From Parapedobacter sp051400755 (lineage in GTDB: Bacteria > Bacteroidota > Bacteroidia > Sphingobacteriales > Sphingobacteriaceae), in the NCBI RefSeq assembly GCF_051400755.1, contig NZ_JBLFFL010000001.1:1302001-1366000 (forward strand): DNA of 64,000 bases. Direction: 5' to 3'. Below the pieces are notes generated by a model. That model was not told where the DNA came from and did no database searches. It saw nothing but the letters and a program-made list of their open reading frames with translations. Every line of letters starts with the position of its first letter. The stretch's first letter is position 1. Both the position numbers and the translations under genes were made by a program. Below are positions 51,567 to 61,469 of this stretch, one piece after another.

Positions 51567-52190
51567 ATGAGAGAATACCTATTTAGTACACCGGTGGCCA
51601 GCATCATTTTCGCGTTTACCATCGTGACCAGCATCTACACCTTTTCGAACCACCACCTTTTTGGAAAATTCATGTTGCACCCGCATAGTGTAAGCCGGGG
51701 GCAACGCATGTATACATTGCTGACAAGTGGACTGATACACCGGGATTGGGGGCATCTTCTGTTTAATATGCTTACCTTTTATTTCTTTGGCTTCCCGCTG
51801 GAAAGGCTGTTGGCGAGTTTAAGCGCATGGGGCCATGGGCAATTTGCCGTGATTTATTTATTGGGCTTAATATTGAGCGACATCGGCACCGTTTTTAAGG
51901 AAAAGAACAACAGCTCTTATTATAGTTTGGGGGCATCTGGTGCGATCTGCGCCGTGCTGTTCAGTTTCATTCTGTTCGATCCTAAGATGATGTTGGGTGT
52001 TTTCATGATCATCCCGATGCCGGCATGGCTGTTTGGCGTACTCTTTTTGGGGTACTGCGTTTGGGCTTCTAAAAACGCCAGAGACAGCATCAATCACGAT
52101 GCACATTTCTATGGAGCAATATTCGGCATTGTCCTGACCATCATCTTTTACCCGTGGGTGATCCAGCATTTTATCAGCCAATTTACCTGA
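51567..52190 (+). CDS. Rhomboid-family intramembrane serine protease
   Basis: The 207-residue membrane protein has about six hydrophobic segments. The rhomboid features are HRDWGHLLFNMLTFYFFG in the second segment, the nucleophile motif GASGAICAVLFSF, and HDAHFYGAIFGIVLT with the catalytic His in the last segment. Rhomboids cleave transmembrane helices within the bilayer; substrates here are unknown. It starts 42 bp after the radical SAM gene. Confidence 0.88.
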   Translation: MREYLFSTPVASIIFAFTIVTSIYTFSNHHLFGKFMLHPHSVSRGQRMYTLLTSGLIHRDWGHLLFNMLTFYFFGFPLERLLASLSAWGHGQFAVIYLLGLILSDIGTVFKEKNNSSYYSLGASGAICAVLFSFILFDPKMMLGVFMIIPMPAWLFGVLFLGYCVWASKNARDSINHDAHFYGAIFGIVLTIIFYPWVIQHFISQFT

Positions 52191-52289
52191 TGTGCTGCTT
52201 AGTGTGGGAGTAACACTTTGCTAACCGGCTAACCGTAAATGTGTTGTGGTTATTCCCAAAAATTAGCGCGTTAAATATTGCGTCGTGGC

Positions 52290-52320
52290 ATTGATTTTTT
52301 GCGATTAATATTTACATTAG
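52290..52320 (+). promoter_or_regulatory. Candidate promoter of the SSS symporter gene
   Basis: ATTG (52290-52293) and TACATTAG (52313-52320) are 19 bp apart; the -7 box is one base off TAnnTTTG. The same TACATTAGCCG string recurs before the S9 peptidase gene at 56225. It lies 39 bp before the ATG at 52360. Confidence 0.35.
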
Positions 52321-52359
52321 CCGGGGTTATAAACTTAGTTTTTAGATAAACAGCGGCAA

Positions 52360-54027
52360 ATGAAAACCTTAGCAACGTCCGATTACATTGTCTTTTTATG
52401 CTATTTTATTATCATAGCAGGTTACGGCCTTTGGATTTACTACCGCAAGCGGTCAAAGGAGTTCAACACGAAAGATTATTTTCTGGCTGAGGGATCGCTG
52501 ACCTGGTGGGCAATCGGTGCATCGCTGATCGCATCCAACATCTCAGCCGAGCAGTTTATCGGCATGAGCGGCGATGGATTCAAATTGGGATTGGCCATCG
52601 CAGCCTATGAGTGGCTGGCAGCAGCGACCCTGATTATTGTGGCTGTATTTTTCATCCCTGTATACCTGAAAAATAAGATTTATACGATGCCGCAGTTTCT
52701 TAACCAGCGGTATAATGGCACCGTGAGCACCATCATGGCGGTGTTTTGGTTGTTGCTGTATGTGGTCGTCAATCTGACATCCATCCTCTTTTTGGGGGCC
52801 TTGGCGGTCTCCGCTATTTCCAGCATCAATTTTACGGTTTGTATGTATGGCATCGCCATCTTTGCCATATTCATTACGTTGGGTGGGATGAAGGTGATCG
52901 GCTATACAGACGTCATACAGGTATTGGTGCTCATCCTTGGCGGTTTGGCCACGACCTATTTGGCATTGAATATGGTATCCGAGCATTTTGGCACGGCAGG
53001 CATATTCAACGGCTTGGGGATGCTGCACGAAAAAGCACCGGGCCATTTTGATATGATTTTTGACAAAACGCAGGAGCATTACATTAGCCTTCCGGGGTTA
53101 TCGATCCTCGTGGGCGGAATGTGGATTGTAAACCTCAATTATTGGGGTTGCAACCAATACATTACCCAACGCGCGCTGGGTGCAGATCTGAAAACCGCAC
53201 GCAACGGGATCCTCTTTGCCGCGTTTCTGAAGATGCTGATGCCTATCATCGTCGTGTTGCCGGGTATCGCTGCTTTTGTGCTCTACAAAGAAGGGTTTTT
53301 TCAGCAGGAGATGCTGGAAGCCGGGGCCGTTCGTCCGGACAAGGCCTATCCGGTATTGCTCAACCTCTTGCCGACAGGGCTGAAGGGCTTGGCTTTCGCA
53401 GCGTTGACGGCCGCAGTGGTGGCATCGCTGGCGGGCAAGTCAAACAGTATCGCCACTATTTTTTCGCTGGACATCTACAAAAAAATATTCAACAAAGAGG
53501 CCTCCGAACGTACGTTGGTCAATACGGGCAAGATCACCATCATCGTGACCATGATTTTGGCGGTGATCATCGCCCCCCACCTGGGTATTGAAAAAGGCGG
53601 TTTTCAATATATCCAGGAATATACAGGTTTCGTGTCTCCGGGTATTTTTGCGATGTTTATATTGGGCTTCTTCTGGAGAAAAGCTACTTCCAACGCCGCG
53701 TTGTTTGCCACGATCGGGGGGTTTGCCTTGTCGGTGGTCTTGAAATTTCTGCCCGAGTGGGTAGACCTGTCGCCGCTGTATTCGATCGGGTTTGCGGTAC
53801 CCAACACCGCAGGGGTTTATGAAATTCCGTTTATCGACCGCATGGGAATTGTGTTCTTGTTCTGTATCTTGGGCATGTTTATCATCAGTGTCATCGAAAA
53901 TAATAGGGGAGTGATACCCAAAGGCCTAATCGTGGAACGCAGCATGTTTAAAGTGCATCCGGGATTTTTGGCAGGGACCATCATCATCGTCGGGCTATTG
54001 GTCGCTATCTATACCGTTTTTTGGTAG
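52360..54027 (+). CDS. Sodium:solute symporter (SSS family, SGLT-like)
   Basis: The 555-residue inner-membrane protein has about 14 hydrophobic segments and resembles sodium/sugar cotransporters: YFLAEGSLTWWAIGASLIAS in TM1-2, SNISAEQFIGMSGDGFKLG, YTMPQFLNQRYN, and the late TAAVVASLAGKSNSIATIFS segment. It ends close to a membrane span (FLAGTIIIVGLLVAIYTVFW). A sugar is the most likely substrate but this is inferred from family resemblance. The sulfatase gene follows after 77 bp and may be in the same operon. Confidence 0.9.
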   Translation: MKTLATSDYIVFLCYFIIIAGYGLWIYYRKRSKEFNTKDYFLAEGSLTWWAIGASLIASNISAEQFIGMSGDGFKLGLAIAAYEWLAAATLIIVAVFFIPVYLKNKIYTMPQFLNQRYNGTVSTIMAVFWLLLYVVVNLTSILFLGALAVSAISSINFTVCMYGIAIFAIFITLGGMKVIGYTDVIQVLVLILGGLATTYLALNMVSEHFGTAGIFNGLGMLHEKAPGHFDMIFDKTQEHYISLPGLSILVGGMWIVNLNYWGCNQYITQRALGADLKTARNGILFAAFLKMLMPIIVVLPGIAAFVLYKEGFFQQEMLEAGAVRPDKAYPVLLNLLPTGLKGLAFAALTAAVVASLAGKSNSIATIFSLDIYKKIFNKEASERTLVNTGKITIIVTMILAVIIAPHLGIEKGGFQYIQEYTGFVSPGIFAMFILGFFWRKATSNAALFATIGGFALSVVLKFLPEWVDLSPLYSIGFAVPNTAGVYEIPFIDRMGIVFLFCILGMFIISVIENNRGVIPKGLIVERSMFKVHPGFLAGTIIIVGLLVAIYTVFW

Positions 54028-54104
54028 TCTGGGCGGAACCGGGTCGGGTCGATGGTTTGTCCACTTAGACAGGGGGTTGATGAACAGAAAAACCAAGATA
54101 GACG

Positions 54105-56201
54105 ATGTTAAAAAAGCGAATTATTTTTTTGATGCTGATCGCGGGGCTGTCTGCTTATGCAGCTAGTAAGGCCAGCAGATTTGACAGCGACCGAAAACCG
54201 GCATCTACCACCCGGCCAAACATCATTGTAATCCTCGCCGATGACATGGGCTACTCCGATATCGGTTGTTATGGCGGGGAGGTCAACACGCCAACGATCG
54301 ACCAATTAGCGGCAGAAGGAATACGTTATAAGCAATTCTACAACGCCGCTCGTTGCTGTCCTACACGGGCAGCGCTGATCAGCGGACTTTACCCGCATCA
54401 AGCGGGGATGGGTTGGATGGCCGCTGCCGACCTGGGGACACCGGCGTACCAAGGAAACCTTAATACGCAGGCCGTAACAATAGCAGAAGTGCTAAAAACA
54501 GCGGGATATGGCACTTATATGACGGGAAAATGGCACCTGACCAACGAGCGGAAAATAGATGGCATGGTAACGGACAGTTGGCCTATCCAACGGGGTTTCG
54601 ACCGTTATTTTGGAATTATTCCAGGCGGGGCAAACTATTTTACGCCTGTTGTCTATAGCGGAAACCATCGGTATAAGGCTCCGAAGGATTTTTACCTGAC
54701 GGATGCCATCAGCGATACCAGCGTGCAGTATATCCATGATCATTTTACGGAACATCCGGATAAGCCTATGTTTATGTATGTGGCTTATACCGCGCCACAC
54801 TGGCCCCTACATGCGCTGCAGAAAGACATCGATAAATACAAAGATGTTTACAAAACGGGTTGGGATAACCTGAGGAAGCAACGTTTCCAACGGCAAAAGG
54901 CATTAGGCATGTTTCCGAAAGACGCAATCTTATCTCCGCGAGATTCGGCGATCAAGGCGTGGGACCGCCTGTCCGAAACGGAGAAAGATGAAATGGCGAT
55001 GCGCATGGCAATCTATGCCGCTCAGATCGATAATATGGATCAAGGAATTGGCCGCATCATCGCCAAGTTGAAAGCAGAAAACCAGCTTGACAACACCTTG
55101 ATATTTTTTCTCAGCGATAACGGGGCCTGTGCTGAGTTTATCAGCAGCGGTACACGCAAGGCTGTGGATGGAAAAGAGGACACCTTCGAGAGTTACCGGA
55201 TCAATTGGGCAAACGTCAGCAGTACACCGTTCAAGGAATACAAACATTACACCTATGAAGGCGGTATCGCTACCCCGTTGATCGTCCACTGGCCAAATGG
55301 GATTGCTAAAAAGCTCACAAACTCATTTGTTAGCGATTACGGCCATTTGAGTGATATCATGGCCACTTGCGTTGAGGTGGCGGACGCGGAATATCCAGCC
55401 GTGTATAACGGCAATACCATCCATCCGATGGCGGGTAAAAGTCTTGTCCCGCATTTCAGCGGCAAGGACAATAACCGCGGCAAGATCTTTTGGGAACACG
55501 AAGCGAATATTGCCGTTCGCGACGGAAAATGGAAATTGGTTGCTAAGACACCGGAGGGACAGCCGTTCGATGAAAGCGACCTTCGGCTTTATGATATGGA
55601 AGCCGATCCGATCGAAGGGAATGACCTGTCTGCCCAGCATCCGGACCAAGTGAGACAACTGTATGCCGAATGGCTGGAGTGGGGCGAGCGCGTGGGGGTC
55701 TTTCCGCTCGACACCCGCGAATACAACGAGCGGGCGCGGACATATAGGAGGACCATTAACGGGAGTTTTGATGACAACCTCGGCGGGTGGAACGTGCGGA
55801 TAAGTCCCGAAGCGAAAGCCGCCATTACGATCGATACCACCGGAGCGCTTACCGGAAGACGATCGGCGTCAGTTCATGTAGAAAAACCAGGACCCCGACC
55901 AGCGGCCATAGCAATGGATTGGCCGTTCAGCGCCCATAAGGGAGAGCGGTTTGCAATCAGTGTAAAGGCTAGGGCCGAAAAGAATACAGCATATTACTTG
56001 CGTCTTGAACAAGTTGATGCTGGTGCACCGCGGTTAATGGATCAAAAGATCCTCGTTAGCGCTCATCCCGGAAAAAGCAGTTTTCTATCTGCGGCGATAC
56101 CAGCCGATGGCCGTTATCGGGTTTCCCTTTATTTCGGAGACCTCAATCCGGGCGATAAGCTGTGGATCGATGATATTGAATTGAAACCGCAAGGAGATTA
56201 A
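54105..56201 (+). CDS. Secreted arylsulfatase (S1 family) with C-terminal beta-sandwich domain
   Basis: The 698-residue sulfatase has a signal peptide (MLKKRIIFLMLIAGLSAYAA), metal ligands in ILADDMGYSDIG (Asp46, Asp47), and the formylglycine motif CCPTR at residues 84-88, where Cys84 would be converted; Thr replaces the common Ser. MTGKWHLT and FFLSDNGA are further active-site segments. Residues ~540-698 form an extra domain (INGSFDDNLGGWNVRISPEA to DKLWIDDIELKP) like CBM4/9-type carbohydrate-binding modules. The maturase is not in the window. Next to an SSS sugar symporter, it probably desulfates a sugar for uptake. Confidence 0.92.
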   Translation: MLKKRIIFLMLIAGLSAYAASKASRFDSDRKPASTTRPNIIVILADDMGYSDIGCYGGEVNTPTIDQLAAEGIRYKQFYNAARCCPTRAALISGLYPHQAGMGWMAAADLGTPAYQGNLNTQAVTIAEVLKTAGYGTYMTGKWHLTNERKIDGMVTDSWPIQRGFDRYFGIIPGGANYFTPVVYSGNHRYKAPKDFYLTDAISDTSVQYIHDHFTEHPDKPMFMYVAYTAPHWPLHALQKDIDKYKDVYKTGWDNLRKQRFQRQKALGMFPKDAILSPRDSAIKAWDRLSETEKDEMAMRMAIYAAQIDNMDQGIGRIIAKLKAENQLDNTLIFFLSDNGACAEFISSGTRKAVDGKEDTFESYRINWANVSSTPFKEYKHYTYEGGIATPLIVHWPNGIAKKLTNSFVSDYGHLSDIMATCVEVADAEYPAVYNGNTIHPMAGKSLVPHFSGKDNNRGKIFWEHEANIAVRDGKWKLVAKTPEGQPFDESDLRLYDMEADPIEGNDLSAQHPDQVRQLYAEWLEWGERVGVFPLDTREYNERARTYRRTINGSFDDNLGGWNVRISPEAKAAITIDTTGALTGRRSASVHVEKPGPRPAAIAMDWPFSAHKGERFAISVKARAEKNTAYYLRLEQVDAGAPRLMDQKILVSAHPGKSSFLSAAIPADGRYRVSLYFGDLNPGDKLWIDDIELKPQGD

Positions 56202-56224
56202 TGTGGGTTGTGCGGTAAAATTAG

Positions 56225-56232
56225 TACATTAG
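56225..56232 (+). promoter_or_regulatory. Possible -7 box TACATTAG upstream of the S9 peptidase gene
   Basis: One base off TAnnTTTG; TACATTAGCCG is identical to the string at 52313-52323 upstream of the symporter gene. It lies 32 bp before the ATG at 56265. Confidence 0.3.
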
Positions 56233-56264
56233 CCGTTGACTCCGTGTCCTTAATTCAACAGCCA

Positions 56265-58643
56265 ATGCTTAAAAAACTACTCTTCATTGCTTTTATAGGC
56301 GTTCATTTATCGACGTACGCCCAGCAGCCCACACTCACGGTAGAGCAGATCATGCGTGACGCTAAGTGGATGGGCACCTCACCTACCGACGCTTTTTGGG
56401 ATGTTGGCAGTAACAGGCTTTATTTTGATTGGAATCCCGAGGCCGAAGAGACATCCGCGCTATACTATGTGACCACTGCGGAGCCGACACCCGAAAAAGC
56501 CGGCGATTCGGAGCGGCGAACGATCATCCGGCAATATGCATTTGACCAGTCCCGCAAACGTATTGTATTTGAACGGCAGGGCGATATTTACGTCAGGGAA
56601 TTGAAAACCGGAAAAGAAGTAAGGCTGACCGAAACCGTATCCGACGAAAGCAGTCCGCGTTTTACGGGCGATGGACAATACATTGTTTTCCAGCAGGGTG
56701 AAGATCTTTTTAGGCTATCATTGGATAATCAGGAGTGGCAACAGCTGACGCATTTCAGCAGAAGCAATGCGGAGAGAAAAAGGCAAGGGGAACAAGCGCG
56801 GCTTACCGAACAAAATAAGTGGTTGCAAACGGATCAGTTGGAACTGTTTGATGTGTTGAAAACACGCAAGCATCAGGATTCAGTACACAAGGCTCAGGAA
56901 GTGGATAACGATGAGGGCGGTTTGAAGCGGTTGGATATCGGCGACGAGATGCTGTCTATGCAACAGGTAAGTCCGGATGGCCGTTATGTCAGTTATCGGC
57001 TGACCAAACGGGCCGAGGGAAACCAGCAGACTATTGTGCCCAGTTACGTCACCGAATCGGGTTATACCGAAGATATTCCTGGCCGCACCAAGGTGGGCAA
57101 TGCGTTGCCCGTATCTCGGACATATATTTATGACAGGCAGCGGGACACGGTATACGAAGTGCACACGAAGGTGATCCCTGGGATTAAAGACCTGCCGGAT
57201 TTTTGGGAGGACTATCCAGAGGAGCAGGCCAAGCGCTTGGAGGAAAACAAAGACCGGCAGGTAAACATCGGTCAGGTGAACTGGAATGACGCGGGCACTG
57301 CTGCCTGTGTGGTTGTCACCGCCGCCGACAACAAAGACCGTTGGATCATGCGGTTGGATGCACAAGAAGGTTCATTGCATTTGATTGACCGCCAGCGCGA
57401 CGAAGCGTGGATCGCCGGACCGGGCATCGGCGGATCATGGGGCGGCGGAAATATCGGCTGGATCGATGATGAAATCCTATACTTCCAGAGTGAGGCCACG
57501 GGCTATTCGCACATCTATACCGCAAACGTCCGTACGGGGGAAAAGCAACAGCTGACCAGCGGCCCATGGGAGGTGAGCGACCTCCAGCTTGCTGCCGATA
57601 AGAAACATTTTTATTTCACCGCTAATAAAAAGCACCCCGGCATTACGCATTTTTACCGCATGCCGATAACGGGCGGTGAGCCGATGCAGCTTACCCAGGT
57701 AGACGGGGGCAACGAGACCGTACTTTCGCCCGATGAGAAATGGCTGGCGATCCGGTATTCGTACTCCAATAAGCCCTGGGAGTTATACGTACAACCAAAC
57801 AAGCCCGGCGCACAGGCGGTCAAAGTCACCGAGTCGCTTACAGACGAGTTCAAGGCCTATCCGTGGCGCGAGCCCGAAGTGATTTCGTTTAAAAACCAGC
57901 ATGGAGATGAGGTCTACGCCCGGCTATACCGACCCGCCAATCCAAAACCGAATCACCCAGCCGTGATTTTTGTGCACGGCGCCGGTTACCTGCAGAATGT
58001 ACACTATTGGTGGAGTCAGTATTCCAGGGAATATATGTTTCACAACCTGTTGGCCGATAGGGGCTTCACCGTGCTGGACATCGACTATACGGGCAGTGCC
58101 GGTTACGGGCGCGACCACCGCACGGGCATTTATCGCCACATGGGCGGTAAAGACTTGAGTGATCAGGTTGATGGCGCTAAGTTATTGGCTTCGAAATATG
58201 GGGTAAACCCGAAGAATATTGGCCTATACGGAGGCTCGTATGGGGGGTTCATTACCCTCATGGCCATGTTCAATGAACCAGAGGTGTTTGCTGCCGGCGC
58301 TGCCTTACGCTCGGTGACCGATTGGGCGCACTACAACCACGGGTATACCGCTAACATCCTGAATGAGCCGGCCAACGACCCGATTGCCTACAAGCGCTCC
58401 TCGCCCATTTACTTCGCCGAAGGATTGAAAGGCCACTTGCTGATGTGCCACGGGATGGTAGATGTGAATGTTCATTTCCAAGACATTGTACGCGTGAGTC
58501 AGCGGCTTATCGAACTCGGTAAAGACCATTGGGAGCTGGCGGTGTACCCGGTAGAAGATCACGGTTTCGTCGAGCCCAGTAGCTGGATAGACGAGTACAA
58601 GCGCATATTAAAGCTGTTTGAAGAGCGGCTTAACAATCAATAA
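56265..58643 (+). CDS. S9-family prolyl oligopeptidase-type peptidase
   Basis: The 792-residue secreted serine peptidase has a signal peptide (MLKKLLFIAFIGVHLSTYAQ), an N-terminal beta-propeller with WD40-like PD repeats (RKRIVFERQGDIYVRELKTG; SPRFTGDGQYIVFQQGEDLF) to about residue 545, and an alpha/beta-hydrolase domain with GGSYGGFITLMAMF (nucleophile Ser658), HGMVDVNVHFQD (Asp733) and VEDHGFVEPSSW (His766). DPP-IV and acylaminoacyl peptidases share this layout. I chose the ATG at 56265; an upstream in-frame start at 56208 lies before the candidate -7 box. It converges on comM with 5 bp between stops. Confidence 0.93.
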   Translation: MLKKLLFIAFIGVHLSTYAQQPTLTVEQIMRDAKWMGTSPTDAFWDVGSNRLYFDWNPEAEETSALYYVTTAEPTPEKAGDSERRTIIRQYAFDQSRKRIVFERQGDIYVRELKTGKEVRLTETVSDESSPRFTGDGQYIVFQQGEDLFRLSLDNQEWQQLTHFSRSNAERKRQGEQARLTEQNKWLQTDQLELFDVLKTRKHQDSVHKAQEVDNDEGGLKRLDIGDEMLSMQQVSPDGRYVSYRLTKRAEGNQQTIVPSYVTESGYTEDIPGRTKVGNALPVSRTYIYDRQRDTVYEVHTKVIPGIKDLPDFWEDYPEEQAKRLEENKDRQVNIGQVNWNDAGTAACVVVTAADNKDRWIMRLDAQEGSLHLIDRQRDEAWIAGPGIGGSWGGGNIGWIDDEILYFQSEATGYSHIYTANVRTGEKQQLTSGPWEVSDLQLAADKKHFYFTANKKHPGITHFYRMPITGGEPMQLTQVDGGNETVLSPDEKWLAIRYSYSNKPWELYVQPNKPGAQAVKVTESLTDEFKAYPWREPEVISFKNQHGDEVYARLYRPANPKPNHPAVIFVHGAGYLQNVHYWWSQYSREYMFHNLLADRGFTVLDIDYTGSAGYGRDHRTGIYRHMGGKDLSDQVDGAKLLASKYGVNPKNIGLYGGSYGGFITLMAMFNEPEVFAAGAALRSVTDWAHYNHGYTANILNEPANDPIAYKRSSPIYFAEGLKGHLLMCHGMVDVNVHFQDIVRVSQRLIELGKDHWELAVYPVEDHGFVEPSSWIDEYKRILKLFEERLNNQ

Positions 58644-58648
58644 AGCTA

Positions 58649-60190
58649 TCATCCTTCCGCCCAGCTATGGCGATCGAGGCTGCGAAATTGAATGGCCTCA
58701 GCAAGGTGCGCCGTTTGGATGTCAGCACTTCCGTCCATATCGGCAATGGTCCGAGAAACTTTCAGGATGCGGTCGTATGCACGTGCGGATAAACCGAGCT
58801 GCTCCATAGCGGCTTTCAGCAATGCTTGTCCCGATGAGCTGATATTGCAGATTTCCCGTACCTGCCTGGGGCTCATTTGAGCGTTGCTATAGATATGTGG
58901 ATTGGATTTAAAACGCAGGGCCTGTAGCTTGCGGGCGGCAATCACGCGCTCACGGATGGCGGCACTTTGCTCATTCGCCCGGGGCGCGGTCAACTGGGTA
59001 AAATCAACCGGCGTAACCTCTACATGTAAGTCTATCCGGTCCAACAAAGGGCCCGATATTTTACTGAGGTATTTCTGCACCGTTCCCGGACTACAGACAC
59101 ACTCCTTCTGCGGATGATTGTAAAATCCACACGGGCAGGGATTCATCGCTGCTACCAAAATGAAGCTCGCCGGGTAATTTACCGAAAAACGTGCGCGCGA
59201 AATGGTAATATTCCTCGATTCAAGGGGTTGACGCATCACTTCCAGTACCGTTCGCTTAAATTCCGGCAGTTCATCAAGAAAAAGCACACCATGGTGTGCC
59301 AGGGAGATTTCTCCCGGTTGGGGATGATGGCCACCGCCTACCAACGCAACGTCGCTGATGGTATGATGCGGTGCGCGGAAGGGTCGGACGGTCATCAACG
59401 ACTCCGCAGCGCGCAACTTGCCGGCAACGGAGTGTATTTTGGTGGTTTCCAGCGATTCGTCCACACTCAACGGCGGTAGTATCGTCGGCAGCCGTTTGGC
59501 CAGCATGGTCTTGCCCGACCCCGGGGGACCGATCAAAATCGCATTATGCCCGCCCGCGGCGGCTATTTCCAGTGCGCGTTTTATATTTTCCTGCCCATGC
59601 ACCTCTGCAAAGTCTGAGTCATAGTTGTTGATGTTTTTGAGAAACTCCTCTTCTGTGTTTACCAGCGTCATGTTTAGCGGCGCTTGATTAGTGACCAACC
59701 CGATCACCTCCGTGATGTGCTGAACGCCGTACACCCGCAATCCTGCCACGACCGCCGCTTCACGGGCGTTTGCAGCAGGCAGGATGATGCCTTTGAATCT
59801 GTCCCGGACCGCTTGTATGGCGATGGGCAAGGCGCCCTTGACCGGTTGTATACCCCCATCCAATGACAGTTCACCCAAAATGAGAAATTCATGCAATAAC
59901 GGGGCATTAATCTGTTTGGATGACGCCAATATGCCGATGGCAATGGCGAGGTCGTAAGATGAACCTTCTTTGCGAATATCCGCGGGAGCGAGGTTGACAA
60001 CGATTTTCTGGCGCGGCATGCGGAAGCCCGAAGCGGACAATGCGCTTTCGATGCGTCGCAGGCTTTCTTTCACCGCATTGTCGGGCAAGCCGACAATGTA
60101 ATACTTGGTTCCGCCAGAAATATTGACTTCAATGGTAATCGTGGTTGCTTCAATGCCATAAACGGCACTTCCATAGGTTTTGATGAGCAT
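58649..60190 (-). CDS. comM: ComM/YifB-family Mg-chelatase-like AAA+ ATPase
   Basis: ComM is a helicase-like AAA+ protein that promotes branch migration in natural transformation; many bacteria have it. The 513-residue product has the N-terminal Lon-protease-like domain (MLIKTYGSAVYGIEA; VVNLAPADIRKEGSSYDLAI), Walker A IGPPGSGKTMLAKRLP, Walker B GVLFLDELPEFKR, a zinc-binding CPCG(x)n CxC group, and a C-terminal domain (ARAYDRILKVSRTIADMDGS). Length matches the family. Confidence 0.95.
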   Translation of the reverse strand: MLIKTYGSAVYGIEATTITIEVNISGGTKYYIVGLPDNAVKESLRRIESALSASGFRMPRQKIVVNLAPADIRKEGSSYDLAIAIGILASSKQINAPLLHEFLILGELSLDGGIQPVKGALPIAIQAVRDRFKGIILPAANAREAAVVAGLRVYGVQHITEVIGLVTNQAPLNMTLVNTEEEFLKNINNYDSDFAEVHGQENIKRALEIAAAGGHNAILIGPPGSGKTMLAKRLPTILPPLSVDESLETTKIHSVAGKLRAAESLMTVRPFRAPHHTISDVALVGGGHHPQPGEISLAHHGVLFLDELPEFKRTVLEVMRQPLESRNITISRARFSVNYPASFILVAAMNPCPCGFYNHPQKECVCSPGTVQKYLSKISGPLLDRIDLHVEVTPVDFTQLTAPRANEQSAAIRERVIAARKLQALRFKSNPHIYSNAQMSPRQVREICNISSSGQALLKAAMEQLGLSARAYDRILKVSRTIADMDGSADIQTAHLAEAIQFRSLDRHSWAEG

Positions 60191-60239
60191 AGGCAGACCG
60201 AATTTCCGCTAAATATAGCAAATATTCGCTGCTTTTGAA

Positions 60240-61430
60240 TCAGTTTTGGTGTTGTTTTTCTTCGTACTGCTGTATCGCTTCTTCTGCTACTTCACGGGCG
60301 TGATCACGCAATTGGTAAATTTTTTCGCCTTCGTTATCTTCAATGACCAGTGGCGGCGCCTGCACGATGGCTTGGCGTACGTCATAAAGCCACAGCAAGG
60401 TATTCATCAATACGGCAGTCAACGCGATCAAAATCAGGAGCTCAACAGTGCCGATATGTTGGAATGACAACGCCATGCCGATCACCAAAATATTGAAGCT
60501 CGAAAGAACAAGGGTGGCTTGGGTATGTGTCATCCCCGTGTCCAGAAGGCGATGATGCAGGTGGTTACGATCGGCCATGAAAGGCGATTTGCCTTGGGTC
60601 AACCGGATGACAATGACGCGCAACGTGTCAAATATGGGTATGATGAGTATCGCTATCGCTACGGCCGGAACCGATTGGACAACAGCACCGACGCCCGGCG
60701 TGAGGTCCTTCACGTTATTCATTTCGATCAACTGAATGGCCAATACGGATACGATGAACCCGATGGTATACGCGCCGGCATCCCCCATAAAAATGCGGGC
60801 CTTCCCCGCATTGTATCGCAAGAAACCCAATACCGAGCCGGCCATGCTCATGGCCAATAATGCCAACCCGTAATCCTGCATCCGAAAGAAGATCCACCCA
60901 AAAGTAAGGCTTACAATCAAGCTTACACAACCGAGTAGCCCGTTGATTCCATCGATCAAGTTAAACGCATTGATCACAAAAACGATCAGCAAACTTGAAA
61001 ACGGATAACTGACGACAGGATGGATATCATAAATACCAAAAACGCCATAAAAACTGGTTAATCGGATATCCGCAAAATAGACGACAATCAATGCCGTGAT
61101 GGATTGTGCGAGGAATTTTTTATAGGGATTCAATGCGGCCAGGTCATCTTTGAGGCCCACCAGAAAGATCAACAATCCGGAAGCGAAGACATAGTTGGCA
61201 TACGGTAAGATGTTTCCCGAGATGCAAAGGCAAGCGGTAAAGGTAAACGAAGTGAGTACTGCTATTCCCCCTAGATTCGGTGTGCGGTACTTATGGATTT
61301 TTCGCTCTTCAAGTGCGGGGTCATCAAACAAACGCTTTTGATAGGCCAGCTTAATCAACGAGGGAACCGCGTATAGTGTGATGACACATGAAAGTAAAAA
61401 CGAAAAAAGTACCAAGTAGATTTCTATCAT
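60240..61430 (-). CDS. MraY/WecA-family undecaprenyl-phosphate sugar-phosphate transferase
   Basis: This polytopic enzyme transfers a sugar-1-phosphate (GlcNAc-1-P in WecA) from UDP-sugar to undecaprenyl phosphate, starting a surface polysaccharide. The 396-residue product has about 10 membrane segments and the conserved loops GLKDDLAALNPYKKFLAQ, NAFNLIDGINGL, ARIFMGDAGAYTIGF and ADRNHLHHRLLDTGMT; HHRLLD is typical of the WecA branch. A charged 50-residue C-terminal tail follows. No other polysaccharide gene is adjacent. A TAnnTTTG box is 31 bp upstream. Confidence 0.9.
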   Translation of the reverse strand: MIEIYLVLFSFLLSCVITLYAVPSLIKLAYQKRLFDDPALEERKIHKYRTPNLGGIAVLTSFTFTACLCISGNILPYANYVFASGLLIFLVGLKDDLAALNPYKKFLAQSITALIVVYFADIRLTSFYGVFGIYDIHPVVSYPFSSLLIVFVINAFNLIDGINGLLGCVSLIVSLTFGWIFFRMQDYGLALLAMSMAGSVLGFLRYNAGKARIFMGDAGAYTIGFIVSVLAIQLIEMNNVKDLTPGVGAVVQSVPAVAIAILIIPIFDTLRVIVIRLTQGKSPFMADRNHLHHRLLDTGMTHTQATLVLSSFNILVIGMALSFQHIGTVELLILIALTAVLMNTLLWLYDVRQAIVQAPPLVIEDNEGEKIYQLRDHAREVAEEAIQQYEEKQHQN

Positions 61431-61461
61431 AAAAATAGCTTAATAGTACAAATAATCAGCA

Positions 61462-61469
61462 CAAAGATA
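61462..61469 (-). promoter_or_regulatory. -7 box TATCTTTG for the WecA-like gene
   Basis: TATCTTTG on the minus strand lies 31 bp before the ATG at 61430. Confidence 0.5.
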
